This document shows positions 16,064 through 25,475 of a stretch of DNA of 64,000 nucleotides, one piece after another. Source of the stretch: Oscillospiraceae bacterium (GTDB taxonomy: Bacteria; Bacillota; Clostridia; Oscillospirales; Oscillospiraceae). The position numbers were made by a program, and so were the translations under genes. The notes below the pieces were generated by a model, which searched no databases, was not told the DNA's origin, and saw nothing but the letters and a program-made list of their open reading frames with translations. Numbering within the stretch: position 1 is the first letter of the stretch; every line of letters begins with the position of its first letter. The stretch is taken from contig JAAWHG010000004.1 of assembly GCA_022795735.1 (NCBI GenBank), forward strand, positions 53,856-117,855, given 5' to 3'.

Positions 16064-16891
16064 ATGCCCGAACTGCCCGTCACAAAATACCATGGCTGCG
16101 GCAATGACTTTCTGATAGTCCACGCCCATGATGCCGATGGGCTGGATTTAGCTCCGTTGATTGTGTCAGCCTGTGACCGCCGGACCGGTATCGGCGCGGA
16201 CGGATTGATTGTTGTAGAGCCGGAGCCGTTGAAAATGCGATATTACAACGCCGACGCGAGCCCCGCTCCCATGTGCGGCAATGGAATTCGCTGTTTTGCC
16301 CGGTTCTGTTTAGACGAGGGGTTGGCGTCGGAGGATTGTTTTTCCGTTCGCACCGGCGCGGGCCTTAAAACGGTTCGGATTATCTCCCGGGACCCGTTCT
16401 TGGCTCAAATCGCCATGGGAAAGCCCGACTATGACCCCGCTGCCATTCATACGGAAGGTCCTGTCTGGGATGATCCGTTGGAGGTTATGGGACGGAGCGT
16501 GCGTCTGTATAGTTTTTTTATGTCGACCGTCCATACGGTCTGGTTTGTGGACGACGCGATGGACGACGAATTATTGCCCATTGCGGAGGCGATTCACCGG
16601 CATCCAATGTTTGGGGAGAAAACCAACGTCAACATGGTCCAGGTGACAGGCCGGGACACGCTCCGTATGCGGACTTGGGAACGGGGGGCCGGTCTGACGC
16701 TGGCCTGCGGCACCGGAGCCTGCGCCGCCGCGCTGACTGCGTGGAAACTGGACCTCTGCGGCGCCGAAACCACCGTTTTGCTTCCCAAGGGGGAACTTCA
16801 TATCAGCATTGACGCGGACGAGCAGGTATGGATGACCGGTCCCGCCGTCAAGACAATGAAAGGAGTCTATCTATGGAAGCCCACGAATTGA
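16064..16891 (+). CDS. dapF: Diaminopimelate epimerase
   Basis: A 276-residue cytoplasmic epimerase that converts LL- to meso-diaminopimelate for lysine and peptidoglycan. The start [13 protein letters not shown] and the two catalytic cysteines are clear: Cys in [17 protein letters not shown] (about residue 72) and in [14 protein letters not shown] (about residue 219). The start at 16064 was chosen for AGGAGG at 16051-16056; a longer reading from 15950 would begin inside the promoter region. The gene overlaps dapH by 19 bases. Confidence 0.95.
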   Translation: MPELPVTKYHGCGNDFLIVHAHDADGLDLAPLIVSACDRRTGIGADGLIVVEPEPLKMRYYNADASPAPMCGNGIRCFARFCLDEGLASEDCFSVRTGAGLKTVRIISRDPFLAQIAMGKPDYDPAAIHTEGPVWDDPLEVMGRSVRLYSFFMSTVHTVWFVDDAMDDELLPIAEAIHRHPMFGEKTNVNMVQVTGRDTLRMRTWERGAGLTLACGTGACAAALTAWKLDLCGAETTVLLPKGELHISIDADEQVWMTGPAVKTMKGVYLWKPTN

Positions 16892-17568
16892 TTCAATATA
16901 TCGCCGCGTCGGAGAAGAAAACGCCGGTCAAGCTGCTGGTAAGGGAAAAGGCCCCCATTGACTACGGCTCGTCCAAGGTGTTCGGGGCGGGGGACAAGGT
17001 GGTCTTTGGAGACTGGAAGGAGCTGGGTCCAATCCTGCGGGACAATCAAGACAAGATCGAGGACTTGGTGGTGGAAAATGACAGCCGCAATACGGCAATC
17101 CCCCTTCTGGACATCAAGAACGCCAACGCCAGAATCGAACCAGGGGCCATTATCCGGGAACAGGTGGAGATCGGAGACCGGGCGGTTATCATGATGGGGG
17201 CTATCCTCAACATCGGCGCGTCAGTAGGGGAGGGCTCCATGATCGACATGGGAGCCGTCCTGGGCGGCAGAGCCACCGTGGGGAAGCACTGCCACATCGG
17301 GGCCAATGCTGTCCTGGCCGGCGTCATTGAACCGGCCAGCGCCAAGCCGGTTGTGGTGGAGGACGGCGTACTGGTGGGTGCGTGCGCGGTAGTCATTGAG
17401 GGGGTCCATGTGGGAAAAGGCGCGGTAGTGGCCGCGGGCAGTGTGGTCATTGAGGACGTCCCCGCGGGGGCGGTGGTGGCCGGTGTCCCGGCACGAATTG
17501 TCAAAACGCAAAAGGACGAGGGCACGACCCAGAAAACGGCGCTGCAAGACGCGCTCCGCTCACTTTAA
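16873..17568 (+). CDS. dapH: 2,3,4,5-tetrahydropyridine-2,6-dicarboxylate N-acetyltransferase
   Basis: A 231-residue acetyl-CoA-dependent transferase of the acetylase branch of diaminopimelate synthesis. The N-terminal DapH_N region (about 1-85) ends with [23 protein letters not shown]; after it comes a left-handed beta-helix of hexapeptide repeats (about 88-200; [31 protein letters not shown]) and a short charged tail. ATG 16873 with AAAGGAG at 16859-16865 lies inside the end of dapF, so the two are co-translated. Together they imply that this organism uses the acetylated DAP route. Confidence 0.94.
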   Translation: MEAHELIQYIAASEKKTPVKLLVREKAPIDYGSSKVFGAGDKVVFGDWKELGPILRDNQDKIEDLVVENDSRNTAIPLLDIKNANARIEPGAIIREQVEIGDRAVIMMGAILNIGASVGEGSMIDMGAVLGGRATVGKHCHIGANAVLAGVIEPASAKPVVVEDGVLVGACAVVIEGVHVGKGAVVAAGSVVIEDVPAGAVVAGVPARIVKTQKDEGTTQKTALQDALRSL

Positions 17569-17610
17569 GCACAATAAAATATCTGTTTCCCATATTGACA
17601 GCGAATAAAT

Positions 17611-17651
17611 GACAGCTTTTCCAACCCAAATGGGCGGAAAAGCTGTCGTTT
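17611..17651. terminator. Bidirectional terminator between dapH and the GH127 gene
   Basis: GACAGCTTTTCC (17611-17622) and GGAAAAGCTGTC (17636-17647) form a perfect 12-bp stem, followed by GTTTT on the plus strand and an A/T-rich stretch on the minus side. It lies between convergent genes. Confidence 0.8.
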
Positions 17652-17666
17652 TGCGATGGACCGGAC

Positions 17667-19568
17667 TTATCCCTCGCGGAGCCAGACCCGCATCTGGCCC
17701 AGACCACGATTTCCCCAGAGATAATAGGGGACGGCCTTCAAACGGGCGGCGGACCGTGCGGGGGGCTTTGTATCATACAAAATGTCGGAATCGGCCTCGC
17801 GCAGGCCGTCCACAGCCAGTGTCACCGTTCCAGCCAGGACGCCGCCGGTCTCCAAAACCTCCTCGATTGCTGCGTCCCGCCGCAGCAGGAGGGCTTGAAG
17901 TTGGGACCCATTGTCCGTCTCCTCAAAGCAGTAGACGATGGGCCCCCGCTCCAATGCCGCCTTTCCCACCGTGTCAAGGCAGCGTACCGTGCCGTATACC
18001 CTGCGCGGCTTCAGCGGGAAAGACAACTCCACCGTGTCGCCGTGCGACCAGGTCCGGTCAAGGTAAAAATACCCCATTTCCACGACGCCGTCCGACGGTT
18101 GACCGTTGCAGAGCACCTGGAAATCGGCGCTGTTCAGATAACCGGGTACGTGAAGGGCCAGCATGAAACGCTTCCGCTCCCTTGGCGTGACGGTCAACTT
18201 AACTTTGCCCTCCCAGGGGTAGCCGCTTTCGACCGCAACGCGGGCGAGCGCCAGCTCCGCCGTCTGTCCCAGATACAGGTGGACGAAAATGGTGTCCTCC
18301 CCCTCGCTCCAACCGCAGCGCCCCAGAGAGAGAATCATCCGCGCCAGATTGGGCGGGCAGCAGGCGCATTGATACCAGCCGGGACGTTCCGGCAGTACGT
18401 GGCGCATCCCGAAGACCTCCCCAGACAGGCCGGGGTTGGTTTCCAGCGGGTTGACGTAGAAAAAGTGCTTGCCGTCCATCTGCATTCCGCTGATGGTGGA
18501 ATTGTAAAGACAGCGCTCCATCAGATCGGCGTAACGCCCGTCCGGTTCCAGGTCCAGCATGGACTTGGCGAAGAACACCAGACCAATCTGCGCGCAGGTT
18601 TCGGCGTAGGCCCTGTCGCCGGGGAGATCGTAATCCTTTGAGAAGCTTTCCAGCTCTCCGGAGGATCCGATTGCGCCGGTCACATACATTTTCCGATTTC
18701 GGATGCTGTCCATCAGCCGGCGGCAAGCCTTGCGCAGTCCTTCATCGCCGGTTGCGCCGGCGGCGTCGGCCATGGCGCGGTACAGATACACGGCGCGGAC
18801 CGCGTGGCCTTCGGCGGAGGACTGCTCCCGTACCGGCGCGAAGGACTGATTATAGGCCGTATTGGCCGGGGCCATATCGAAAATGGAAAAATCGCGCCGC
18901 GCTTTTTCCTCTTTGAAAAAGTCCGGCCTTTCTCCACGTGCGTTGAGAAAATACATTGCCAGGTCAAGATAGGAGGCCTTCCCGGTGACCTGATAGAGGC
19001 GGAGCAGGCCAACCTCGATCTCCTCATGACCGGGAATACCGTAGCGGTCCGGGCCGAAAACGTTGGCAATGTGACCGGCCATCCGTTCGGCGACCCGCAG
19101 CAGCTTGTCCTTGCCGGTGACCTCATACCAAGCGGCGGCAGCCTCCATCATGTGGCCCATGCAATAGAGCTCATGTCCCTCCAACAGATTTTGCCAGCGG
19201 TGTTCCGGTTCCTTGATTGTGAAATAGGTGTCCAGGTACCCGTCGGGCTGCTGAGCCTTTTCCACGATGTCAATGACCGCTTCGGCCCGCTGTTCCAGCG
19301 CCGGGTCGGGATGGACCCAGAGGGAATAGGCCGCCGCTTCCAGCCATTTGGCCACGTCGCTGTCCTGAAAGACCATGCCATAAAATTCGCCTTGCTCCAG
19401 CCCGGCCGCGATGCGAAAGTTGGCCAGCGCGTGGCTCTTTTCGGCCCCCGGAACCTCATCGTTGAGAATCTTTTCCTGATAGGGGAGTACCGTGTCTGAG
19501 ACCAGCTTTTGGTATGGCGACCAAAAGCTGTCGTGGAGGCGCACTTGTTTTAACGAGACCGGCTTCAA
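17667..19568 (-). CDS. Glycoside hydrolase family 127, probable beta-L-arabinofuranosidase
   Basis: A 633-residue cytoplasmic enzyme (no signal peptide) of GH127. It has the (alpha/alpha)6 barrel region with the zinc/cysteine active site: Glu and Cys in YAETCAQIG (about residues 322-330) and the Cys pair in YQCACCPPNLAR (about 397-408). In the family prototype HypBA1 one of these Cys is the nucleophile. The expected action is release of beta-L-arabinofuranose from plant oligosaccharides. The start is TTG 19568, overlapping the GH31 stop (TTGA), with GGAGGGGG a few bases upstream; no ATG fits. It is the last gene of the sugar locus and ends at a terminator. Confidence 0.9.
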   Translation of the reverse strand: MKPVSLKQVRLHDSFWSPYQKLVSDTVLPYQEKILNDEVPGAEKSHALANFRIAAGLEQGEFYGMVFQDSDVAKWLEAAAYSLWVHPDPALEQRAEAVIDIVEKAQQPDGYLDTYFTIKEPEHRWQNLLEGHELYCMGHMMEAAAAWYEVTGKDKLLRVAERMAGHIANVFGPDRYGIPGHEEIEVGLLRLYQVTGKASYLDLAMYFLNARGERPDFFKEEKARRDFSIFDMAPANTAYNQSFAPVREQSSAEGHAVRAVYLYRAMADAAGATGDEGLRKACRRLMDSIRNRKMYVTGAIGSSGELESFSKDYDLPGDRAYAETCAQIGLVFFAKSMLDLEPDGRYADLMERCLYNSTISGMQMDGKHFFYVNPLETNPGLSGEVFGMRHVLPERPGWYQCACCPPNLARMILSLGRCGWSEGEDTIFVHLYLGQTAELALARVAVESGYPWEGKVKLTVTPRERKRFMLALHVPGYLNSADFQVLCNGQPSDGVVEMGYFYLDRTWSHGDTVELSFPLKPRRVYGTVRCLDTVGKAALERGPIVYCFEETDNGSQLQALLLRRDAAIEEVLETGGVLAGTVTLAVDGLREADSDILYDTKPPARSAARLKAVPYYLWGNRGLGQMRVWLREG

Positions 19569-21856
19569 CGGACGCCCCCTCCTTTCAGTGTGATGACCGC
19601 GCCGTCATCGGTTCGGGTGACTGTGGCGCCGGGTTCCCACAATGCGCCGCAGGTCCAGTTTCCGCCGCCCTGGACACTCAGACGGATTTCGTTTCCGCTC
19701 CGTGCGGCGCGGGCGGTCAGAACCGGGTTTCCATGGAGGTCGGGGACCACGGTCTCAGCGGCTTCGCCGTCTTCCAGATAGGTCACATGCAGCGTAACCC
19801 CCTCTGCGAAATCGTAATCGGGCCGGTCGCAGCGGTTCCCCATGGCGAGAATTTTACCGGGCGCGGCCAGCAGAGGCATGCTGTGGTAGTCAAAGCGGCC
19901 CTGATGCCAGCCCGGTCCCTTGAGCAGCTCTCCGGTCAGCAAATTATACCACTTGCCCTTGGGGAGATAATACTCCGCCGCGCCGTCCGCGCGAAACACC
20001 GGCGCGGCCAGCAGCGTATCGCCCAGCATATATTGCAGGTCAAGGGTTTGACAGCTCCGGTCCTCCGGAAACTCCATAAACATGGGCCGCAGCATGGGAA
20101 CGCCGGTCTGGTGGGCGCAGACCGCCTGCCCGTATAGATAGGGCATCAGTCTGCATTTCAGCTCGGTGAACTCCTTGAGCACCACGCAGGCCTCATCGTC
20201 GAACAGCCAGGGAACCCGGTAAGAGTCCGAGCCGTGAAGACGGCTGTGGGAGCTCAGAAGCCCAAATTGGCACCAACGTTTATAGAGGTCGGGCGTCGCC
20301 GTCTGCTCGAAGCCGCTGATGTCGTGGCTCCAAAAGCCAAAGCCGCAGCAGGCCAGGGAAAGGCCGCCCCGAAGCGTTTCGGCCATGGAGGAATAGGAGG
20401 CCGTGCAGTCGCCGCCCCAGTGGGCCGGAAATTGCTGTCCGCCCGCCGCGGCGGAACGCGCGAACAGGACGGCGTCTCCCTTGCCGCGTTCGGTTTCCAA
20501 CAGATCGAAAACAGCTTTGTTATAGAGATAGGTGTACTGGTTGTGCATATCGCCCGGATGGGAGCCGTCGAACCAGCGGATGCCACGTACCGGGACCCGC
20601 TCGCCGAAGTCGGTTTTGAAGCAGTCCACCCCCATGTCGAGCAGAGCCTTGAGCTTTTCACGATACCAGGCCGCCGCGACGGGGTTAGTGAAGTCCACCA
20701 GCGCCATCCCAGGTTGCCACAGGTCGGTCTGCCAGACCGAGCCGTCCTCCCTGCGCAGCAGAAAGCCCCGCTCCATACCCTCCTGGAACAGGTGGGAACG
20801 CTGGGCGATATAGGGGTTGATCCAGACGCAGAGCTTGAGGCCGCGTTCATGATAGCGGCGGAGCATGGCGGGCGGGTCGGGGAAGACGTCCGGGTCCCAG
20901 ACAAAGTCGCACCAATGGTAGCCGCGCATCCAGTAGCAGTCAAAATGGAACACGCGCAGGGGAATGCCCCGGTCAGCCATGCCCTGGATAAACCGGGAGG
21001 TGGTCTCCTCATCGTAGTCGGTGGTAAAGGAGGTGGTCAGCCAAAGGCCGAAGCTCCACGCGGGGGGCAGGGCGGGCAGTCCGGTCAGCGCGCAGTAACG
21101 GGAGACCGTTCCCTTGGGGGTCCCGCCGGCGATCAGATAGTAGCCCAACGTCTCGCCGGGGACGGAGAACTGTACCTCCTCCACCTTTTCGCTGGCGATC
21201 TCGAAGGACACTTCGCCCGCCGTGTCAACCAGCACGCCGTAGCCCCGGCTGCTGAGATAGAAGGGGATACACTTGTAGCCCTGTTCGCTGGCGGTGCCGC
21301 CGTCCTCGTTCCAATTTTCCACCGTCTGCCCATTTTTGACAAAGGGGGTAAAACGCTCCCCCAGACCGTAGACAGTTTCACCCACGTCCAGACGGAGCTG
21401 CTCGACCATAAAGCTCTCCCCGGTGTCCCGGCGGCGCATGCGGGCCATGTTGCGGTAATCGGTGCCGGTCAGGTGGCGGCTACCGTCGTAGTACTCGATG
21501 CGCCAATCACTGGGGGCTTTGGAAATCTGGGCGCGGAGGGTTCCGGTCTGGAACGTCAGTGCTGTTTCGTCCTCGGTGACTGTCACATGGGGAGCGGCTT
21601 CCCGGACAGAGGGCCGGACGCGCGGTTCACATTGTCCGGCAAAGTGGGTCAGCTCGACGTGCAAAACGTTTTCCAGCGGACTTTTCAGCGTAACGGTCAG
21701 CATCCCGACATTCAGGCAGTCGCCCCGGCCTGTGATATGCCTGCCCACGGCGTAGACCGTCAACGTATCGCCGTCGAGCGCGTGTCCCGCGTATTCCACC
21801 GCGAACAGGGGTTCGACATTTTGTTTCATTAACCAAAAACCATTGGTAAATTTCAT
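19565..21856 (-). CDS. yicI: GH31 alpha-xylosidase, YicI type
   Basis: A 763-residue GH31 enzyme very close in length and sequence pattern to E. coli alpha-xylosidase YicI (772 residues). Shared landmarks are GVGLGERFTPFVKNGQTVE-like text near 155, LPPAWSFGLWLTTSFTT near 265, HFDCYW near 306, the nucleophile Asp in VDCFKTDFGER (about 410) and the acid/base Asp in HWGGDC (about 475). YicI removes alpha-1,6-xylosyl groups from xyloglucan fragments such as isoprimeverose. No signal peptide, so it is cytoplasmic. ATG 21856 has GAGGAG upstream, and the gene starts just two bases after the YesL-like gene. Its stop overlaps the TTG start of the GH127 gene. Confidence 0.92.
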   Translation of the reverse strand: MKFTNGFWLMKQNVEPLFAVEYAGHALDGDTLTVYAVGRHITGRGDCLNVGMLTVTLKSPLENVLHVELTHFAGQCEPRVRPSVREAAPHVTVTEDETALTFQTGTLRAQISKAPSDWRIEYYDGSRHLTGTDYRNMARMRRRDTGESFMVEQLRLDVGETVYGLGERFTPFVKNGQTVENWNEDGGTASEQGYKCIPFYLSSRGYGVLVDTAGEVSFEIASEKVEEVQFSVPGETLGYYLIAGGTPKGTVSRYCALTGLPALPPAWSFGLWLTTSFTTDYDEETTSRFIQGMADRGIPLRVFHFDCYWMRGYHWCDFVWDPDVFPDPPAMLRRYHERGLKLCVWINPYIAQRSHLFQEGMERGFLLRREDGSVWQTDLWQPGMALVDFTNPVAAAWYREKLKALLDMGVDCFKTDFGERVPVRGIRWFDGSHPGDMHNQYTYLYNKAVFDLLETERGKGDAVLFARSAAAGGQQFPAHWGGDCTASYSSMAETLRGGLSLACCGFGFWSHDISGFEQTATPDLYKRWCQFGLLSSHSRLHGSDSYRVPWLFDDEACVVLKEFTELKCRLMPYLYGQAVCAHQTGVPMLRPMFMEFPEDRSCQTLDLQYMLGDTLLAAPVFRADGAAEYYLPKGKWYNLLTGELLKGPGWHQGRFDYHSMPLLAAPGKILAMGNRCDRPDYDFAEGVTLHVTYLEDGEAAETVVPDLHGNPVLTARAARSGNEIRLSVQGGGNWTCGALWEPGATVTRTDDGAVITLKGGGVR

Positions 21857-21858
21857 AT

Positions 21859-22506
21859 TCAGTTCTCCTCAGCGTCGGATTTCGGCGAATGCCGCTTGAG
21901 CAGCGGCTCAATCAGAATGGAAGTCACGCAGGCGAACGCCGCGGGTATGATAAAAACCAGCGGCAGCAGCCAGCGCAGCAAAAGAAGGTAAGCCAGCGCG
22001 AACAGCGCCAGCAGCAGCAGGGAAATGGGAAAATAGCGGAAGGTCATATAGAGGGCCAGCTTGAGAATCCAGCCCGCCGGCATGTCGAAGCGCGACAGAG
22101 CGGGAAAGGCGTAGCAGCCCGTCACCACGGCCAGGGAGAGGAGGACCCAGTAGAAGATCAGAAAGAACAGCCCCGCCAGTCCGGTAATTTTTTCCCGCAG
22201 AATGCCGACGTTCAGCAGCAGCAAAAAGAGCGCGCCCGCGACAGTCAGCCAGACGGGCAGGGACTGCCGCAGGTCGCGCTTCCAGGCGCGCCAGAATTGA
22301 TGGCTGACAGAGCCGTCACTTTGGCGGATCGAGCGGACCGCCGCATGGTACAGGGCGCTGAACGAGGCCCCCATGGTGACAACGGGGAGGCTGCCGAGTA
22401 CAAAGAAAACGCTGAGGGCAACAAGGTCGAAGAGTTTTTCGGAATAGGCGTAGAAATCCCCGCCAAATTGAAAAAATCGCCTTGTTTCAGTCTGTTTCCG
22501 TTTCAT
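21859..22506 (-). CDS. YesL-like DUF624 membrane protein
   Basis: A 215-residue protein with five or six hydrophobic segments of the DUF624/YesL family. The starting block RRFFQFGGDFYAYSEKLFDLV followed by FFVLGSLPVVTMGASFSALY is the family signature. Such proteins are found in sugar-utilisation clusters with YesM/YesN and MsmEFG-type transporters; their function is not established. ATG 22506 was chosen for GGGAGG eight bases away; a TTG at 22551 would add unsupported residues. It lies between the two GH31 genes, in the same direction. Confidence 0.85.
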   Translation of the reverse strand: MKRKQTETRRFFQFGGDFYAYSEKLFDLVALSVFFVLGSLPVVTMGASFSALYHAAVRSIRQSDGSVSHQFWRAWKRDLRQSLPVWLTVAGALFLLLLNVGILREKITGLAGLFFLIFYWVLLSLAVVTGCYAFPALSRFDMPAGWILKLALYMTFRYFPISLLLLALFALAYLLLLRWLLPLVFIIPAAFACVTSILIEPLLKRHSPKSDAEEN

Positions 22507-22574
22507 CCCGGCGGCCTCCCTTTCGGCGCTGGATTCACCGGCGTTGGACAAAACCGGTGAATCCAGCCTATTGG

Positions 22575-24617
22575 CTATTGTGTTACGGACAGTGCAAAAC
22601 CGTCCCGTGTAAAGAGCGGAATTTGCGCAATGGGCGCGGCAGCCGTGACCGTCTGTCCGCCGTCATAGGTCTCGCCGGTCCAGGCGTTGGTCCATTTAGC
22701 CCCGGCGGGCAGATAGACAGAGGTTTCACGGCATCCGGCGTCGGTGATGGGCTTGACCAGAATGCTGGGGCCAAACAGATACTGATCCTCCACCTCCCAG
22801 CAGCGGGTATCCTTGGGGAAGTCGTAGAACAGCGGGCGCATGACCGGGGTGCCCTTTTCGTGGGCCTCCCGCATCCGCTCGGTCACGTAGGGACGCATCC
22901 GCTCCCGAAGGAACAGATAGGAGGAGAGAATTTTTTCCACCTCTTCGCCATAGCTCCACACCTCGTTGGGCGCGCCCGAAATGCAGCTCGCGCCGCCAGT
23001 CGTGCCGTACTGGGGCTGCAAGGGCCAGCGGTAGCCGTGGAGCCGGAAGACCGGGCAGAAGCAGCCGTACTGGAACCAACGGATCAGCAATTCATGGAAG
23101 GCTGGGTCGTTGATGTTGGCGCCGAAGAAGCCGCCGATGTCGGTGGTCCACCAGGGGATGCCGGCAATGGCCATATTGAGGCCCGCCGCGAGCTGGTTCT
23201 TCATGCTGGGGAAGGAGGACTTGATGTCTCCCGACCAGACCAGCGCGCCGTAGCGTTGGGAGCCGGCCCAGGCGCAGCGAAGCAGATTGATGATATTTTC
23301 CTGTCCCTCGGCCTTCATGCCGTCAAAGAAGGTCTTAGCGTACATCAGCGGATAGATGTTGCCGACTTGGACGTTGGGCCCCAGATGATACCGGTAGTTC
23401 TCGAAGTCATAGTAGGTGTACTCGGGCTCGGCCTCGTCCAGCCAGAACACGCGGACGCCCTTGTCGTAATAGTTCCGCTTTGCCTTGTCCCAGACATAGT
23501 CGCGCGCCTCCGGGTTGGTCGCGTCAAAGTGCAGGGTATTCCCCTGGAAATCCATGGAGATCGGATAGCCCGACTCCACCCGGATCAACAGGCCCTTGGA
23601 CTGCATCTCGTCGAAGTTTTCACTGCGGTAGTCCACCGTGGGCCAGATGGACACCATCAGCTCAATGCCCATTTCCTTGAGCTCGGCGATCATGGCGTCG
23701 GGGTCGGGCCAATAGGTGGGGTCGAACTTCCATTCGCCCTGGCAGGGCCAGTGGAAGAAGTCCACGACAATTACGCTGACCGGATATCCCTTCCGCTTGT
23801 ATTCGCGGGCGACCTCCAAAAGCTCCTCCTGGGTCTGATAGCGGAGCTTGCACTGCCAGAAGCCCATCGCGTAGTCGGGCATCATGGGGACCTTGCCGGT
23901 GACGTTAGCATAGGCCTCCTCAATTTCGGCGGGGGTGTCGCCGGCGGTAATCCAGTAGTCCAGCTTCTTGGAGGAGAACGCCTCCCAGGTGGTGATGTTT
24001 TTGCCGAAGTTGACCCGCCCAACCGCCGGGTTATTCCAGAGGAAGCCGTAGCCGAGGCTGGAGAGCAGGAAGGGAACGCTGGCCTGAGAATTGCGCTGGG
24101 CCAATTCAAGGTCGGCGCCCTTGAGATCCAGATAGGGTTGCTGGTATTGTCCCATACCATAGAGCTTTTCCCCCGGTTCGGAGACGAAACGGGCGGTCAG
24201 CTTGTAGTCTCCGCCAATAATGGCCTTGAACTCGCGTGCTTCTACGCACAGAGAACTGCATGTGCTGCCAAACATGTCCTTGCGGTTGCGGACATATTCC
24301 TCCAGCAGCACCTCGCCCTTCTGGTTGTAAAAGGTCAGCTTGCCGATCAGATTCAATTCTGCGCGGAGCTTGCCGTTGACAATCTCTGCCCCATCCTCAC
24401 GCACGGTAATCTGGGGTGTTCCGGGGTTTTCGGGCGCGAGGAGAGCCCAGTCCTCCGGCGGCATTTCGGCCATCTTTGTGGCGCGAACGCGCAGGCTGTT
24501 TGCTCCCCAGGGCTCGATAACCAGACGCTCAGCCTCGTAGCGGTAACAGAGGGCGTTTCCCTTCTGTTCAAAATAGCCGTAAACGACTTGTACTTCGTCG
24601 TGATCTTGTTTTGCCAT
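22575..24617 (-). CDS. GH31 family alpha-glycosidase
   Basis: A 680-residue GH31 hydrolase, of different type from the YicI homologue next door. The nucleophile Asp lies in VRVFWLDEAEPEYT (about residue 395) and the acid/base Asp in LVWSGDIKSSF (about 467). GMGQYQQPYLDLKG near 155 and IPWWTTDIGGFFG near 488 are other family landmarks. The C-terminal beta-domain ends IPLFTRDGFAL. No signal peptide. It could be an alpha-xylosidase or alpha-glucosidase; the sequence does not decide. ATG 24617 follows AGGAGG, 14 bases after the second permease gene. Confidence 0.88.
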   Translation of the reverse strand: MAKQDHDEVQVVYGYFEQKGNALCYRYEAERLVIEPWGANSLRVRATKMAEMPPEDWALLAPENPGTPQITVREDGAEIVNGKLRAELNLIGKLTFYNQKGEVLLEEYVRNRKDMFGSTCSSLCVEAREFKAIIGGDYKLTARFVSEPGEKLYGMGQYQQPYLDLKGADLELAQRNSQASVPFLLSSLGYGFLWNNPAVGRVNFGKNITTWEAFSSKKLDYWITAGDTPAEIEEAYANVTGKVPMMPDYAMGFWQCKLRYQTQEELLEVAREYKRKGYPVSVIVVDFFHWPCQGEWKFDPTYWPDPDAMIAELKEMGIELMVSIWPTVDYRSENFDEMQSKGLLIRVESGYPISMDFQGNTLHFDATNPEARDYVWDKAKRNYYDKGVRVFWLDEAEPEYTYYDFENYRYHLGPNVQVGNIYPLMYAKTFFDGMKAEGQENIINLLRCAWAGSQRYGALVWSGDIKSSFPSMKNQLAAGLNMAIAGIPWWTTDIGGFFGANINDPAFHELLIRWFQYGCFCPVFRLHGYRWPLQPQYGTTGGASCISGAPNEVWSYGEEVEKILSSYLFLRERMRPYVTERMREAHEKGTPVMRPLFYDFPKDTRCWEVEDQYLFGPSILVKPITDAGCRETSVYLPAGAKWTNAWTGETYDGGQTVTAAAPIAQIPLFTRDGFALSVTQ

Positions 24618-24631
24618 TTTAAATTAGCCTC

Positions 24632-25474
24632 CTAATCTTTAACCGCGCCGGCCACAAGACCGCCCACGATGTATTTCTGCATAAAGATAAAGAGCAGTAC
24701 GACTGGGATCACAAGGATGGTTCCGTAAGCCATGATACAGTTCCAGCGGGTTCCATAGGCGTTCTGGAATTTATAGATGTTGGCCGTCAAGGGGCGCATC
24801 TCCGGGACAACGTTGAAGGTCATGGAGTAGACCAGATCGTTCCAGCCGTTGAGGAAGGAAATGACCGTGATGGTGATGATGCCGGTCTTGACCGCGGGAA
24901 TCATGACGTACCAGAACGCGGTGAAGGCATTGCAGCCGTCGATGCGGGCGGCCTCGTCGAGGGCGGCTGGGATGCTCTTAAAATAGGGCCGCAGAGTGAC
25001 GATTGCAAAGGGAATGGAGCCCGCCGCGATGGCGATGGGGGCGGCGAAGCGGGTGCCCAAAAGGTGAAGCTTATTGAAGATGAGGTACATGGGGGTCAAG
25101 GTCAGGGAAGGGGGCAGCATCTGGGCGACTAGGAAGGTCAGAAGGAAGATGCTGCCGCCCGGGACCTTGAAGCGTCCCATGCCGTAGGCGGCGGGGACGC
25201 CCAGCAGCAGGGCGATGCCCATGGTCAGAAACGCGTTGATAAAGCTGTTGCGCAGAGACATCAAAAAGGTGGGGTCGCGCAGGTTTTCCAGCCAGGGCTG
25301 CACGGTAAATTCGCGGGGGAAGTAGCTGAGGACCTTTCCGAAGGTTTCAGAGTCCGATTTAAAGGAAATCTGCGCCAGCCAGTAGATGGGAAACAGGAAG
25401 ATAATGGCGATGATGACCGCGATCACACAGTTAAGGATAGCTCGCCGCTTCTCGTTCAGGAAGGTTTTTTTCAT
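24632..25474 (-). CDS. Carbohydrate ABC transporter permease (MalG/MsmG type)
   Basis: A 280-residue inner-membrane permease with six predicted transmembrane segments. The EAA loop that contacts the ATPase reads DEAARIDGCNAFTAFWYV (about residues 175-192), and the C-terminus ends KYIVGGLVAGAVKD, the usual finish for this family. Start chosen at ATG 25474, one base after the stop of the first permease, with AGGAGG nine bases upstream; an ATG at 25483 would sit directly on the ribosome binding site. It works with the neighbouring permease and binding protein. No ATPase gene is present in the locus, so a shared MsmX-like ATPase elsewhere is expected. Confidence 0.93.
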   Translation of the reverse strand: MKKTFLNEKRRAILNCVIAVIIAIIFLFPIYWLAQISFKSDSETFGKVLSYFPREFTVQPWLENLRDPTFLMSLRNSFINAFLTMGIALLLGVPAAYGMGRFKVPGGSIFLLTFLVAQMLPPSLTLTPMYLIFNKLHLLGTRFAAPIAIAAGSIPFAIVTLRPYFKSIPAALDEAARIDGCNAFTAFWYVMIPAVKTGIITITVISFLNGWNDLVYSMTFNVVPEMRPLTANIYKFQNAYGTRWNCIMAYGTILVIPVVLLFIFMQKYIVGGLVAGAVKD

Positions 25475-25475
25475 G

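Noticed and set aside
20234..24635. Long plus-strand open frames (20234-21832 and 22482-24635) across the GH31 genes
   Set aside because: Antisense shadows of conserved GH31 genes whose catalytic motifs are intact on the minus strand. No signature in the antisense products.
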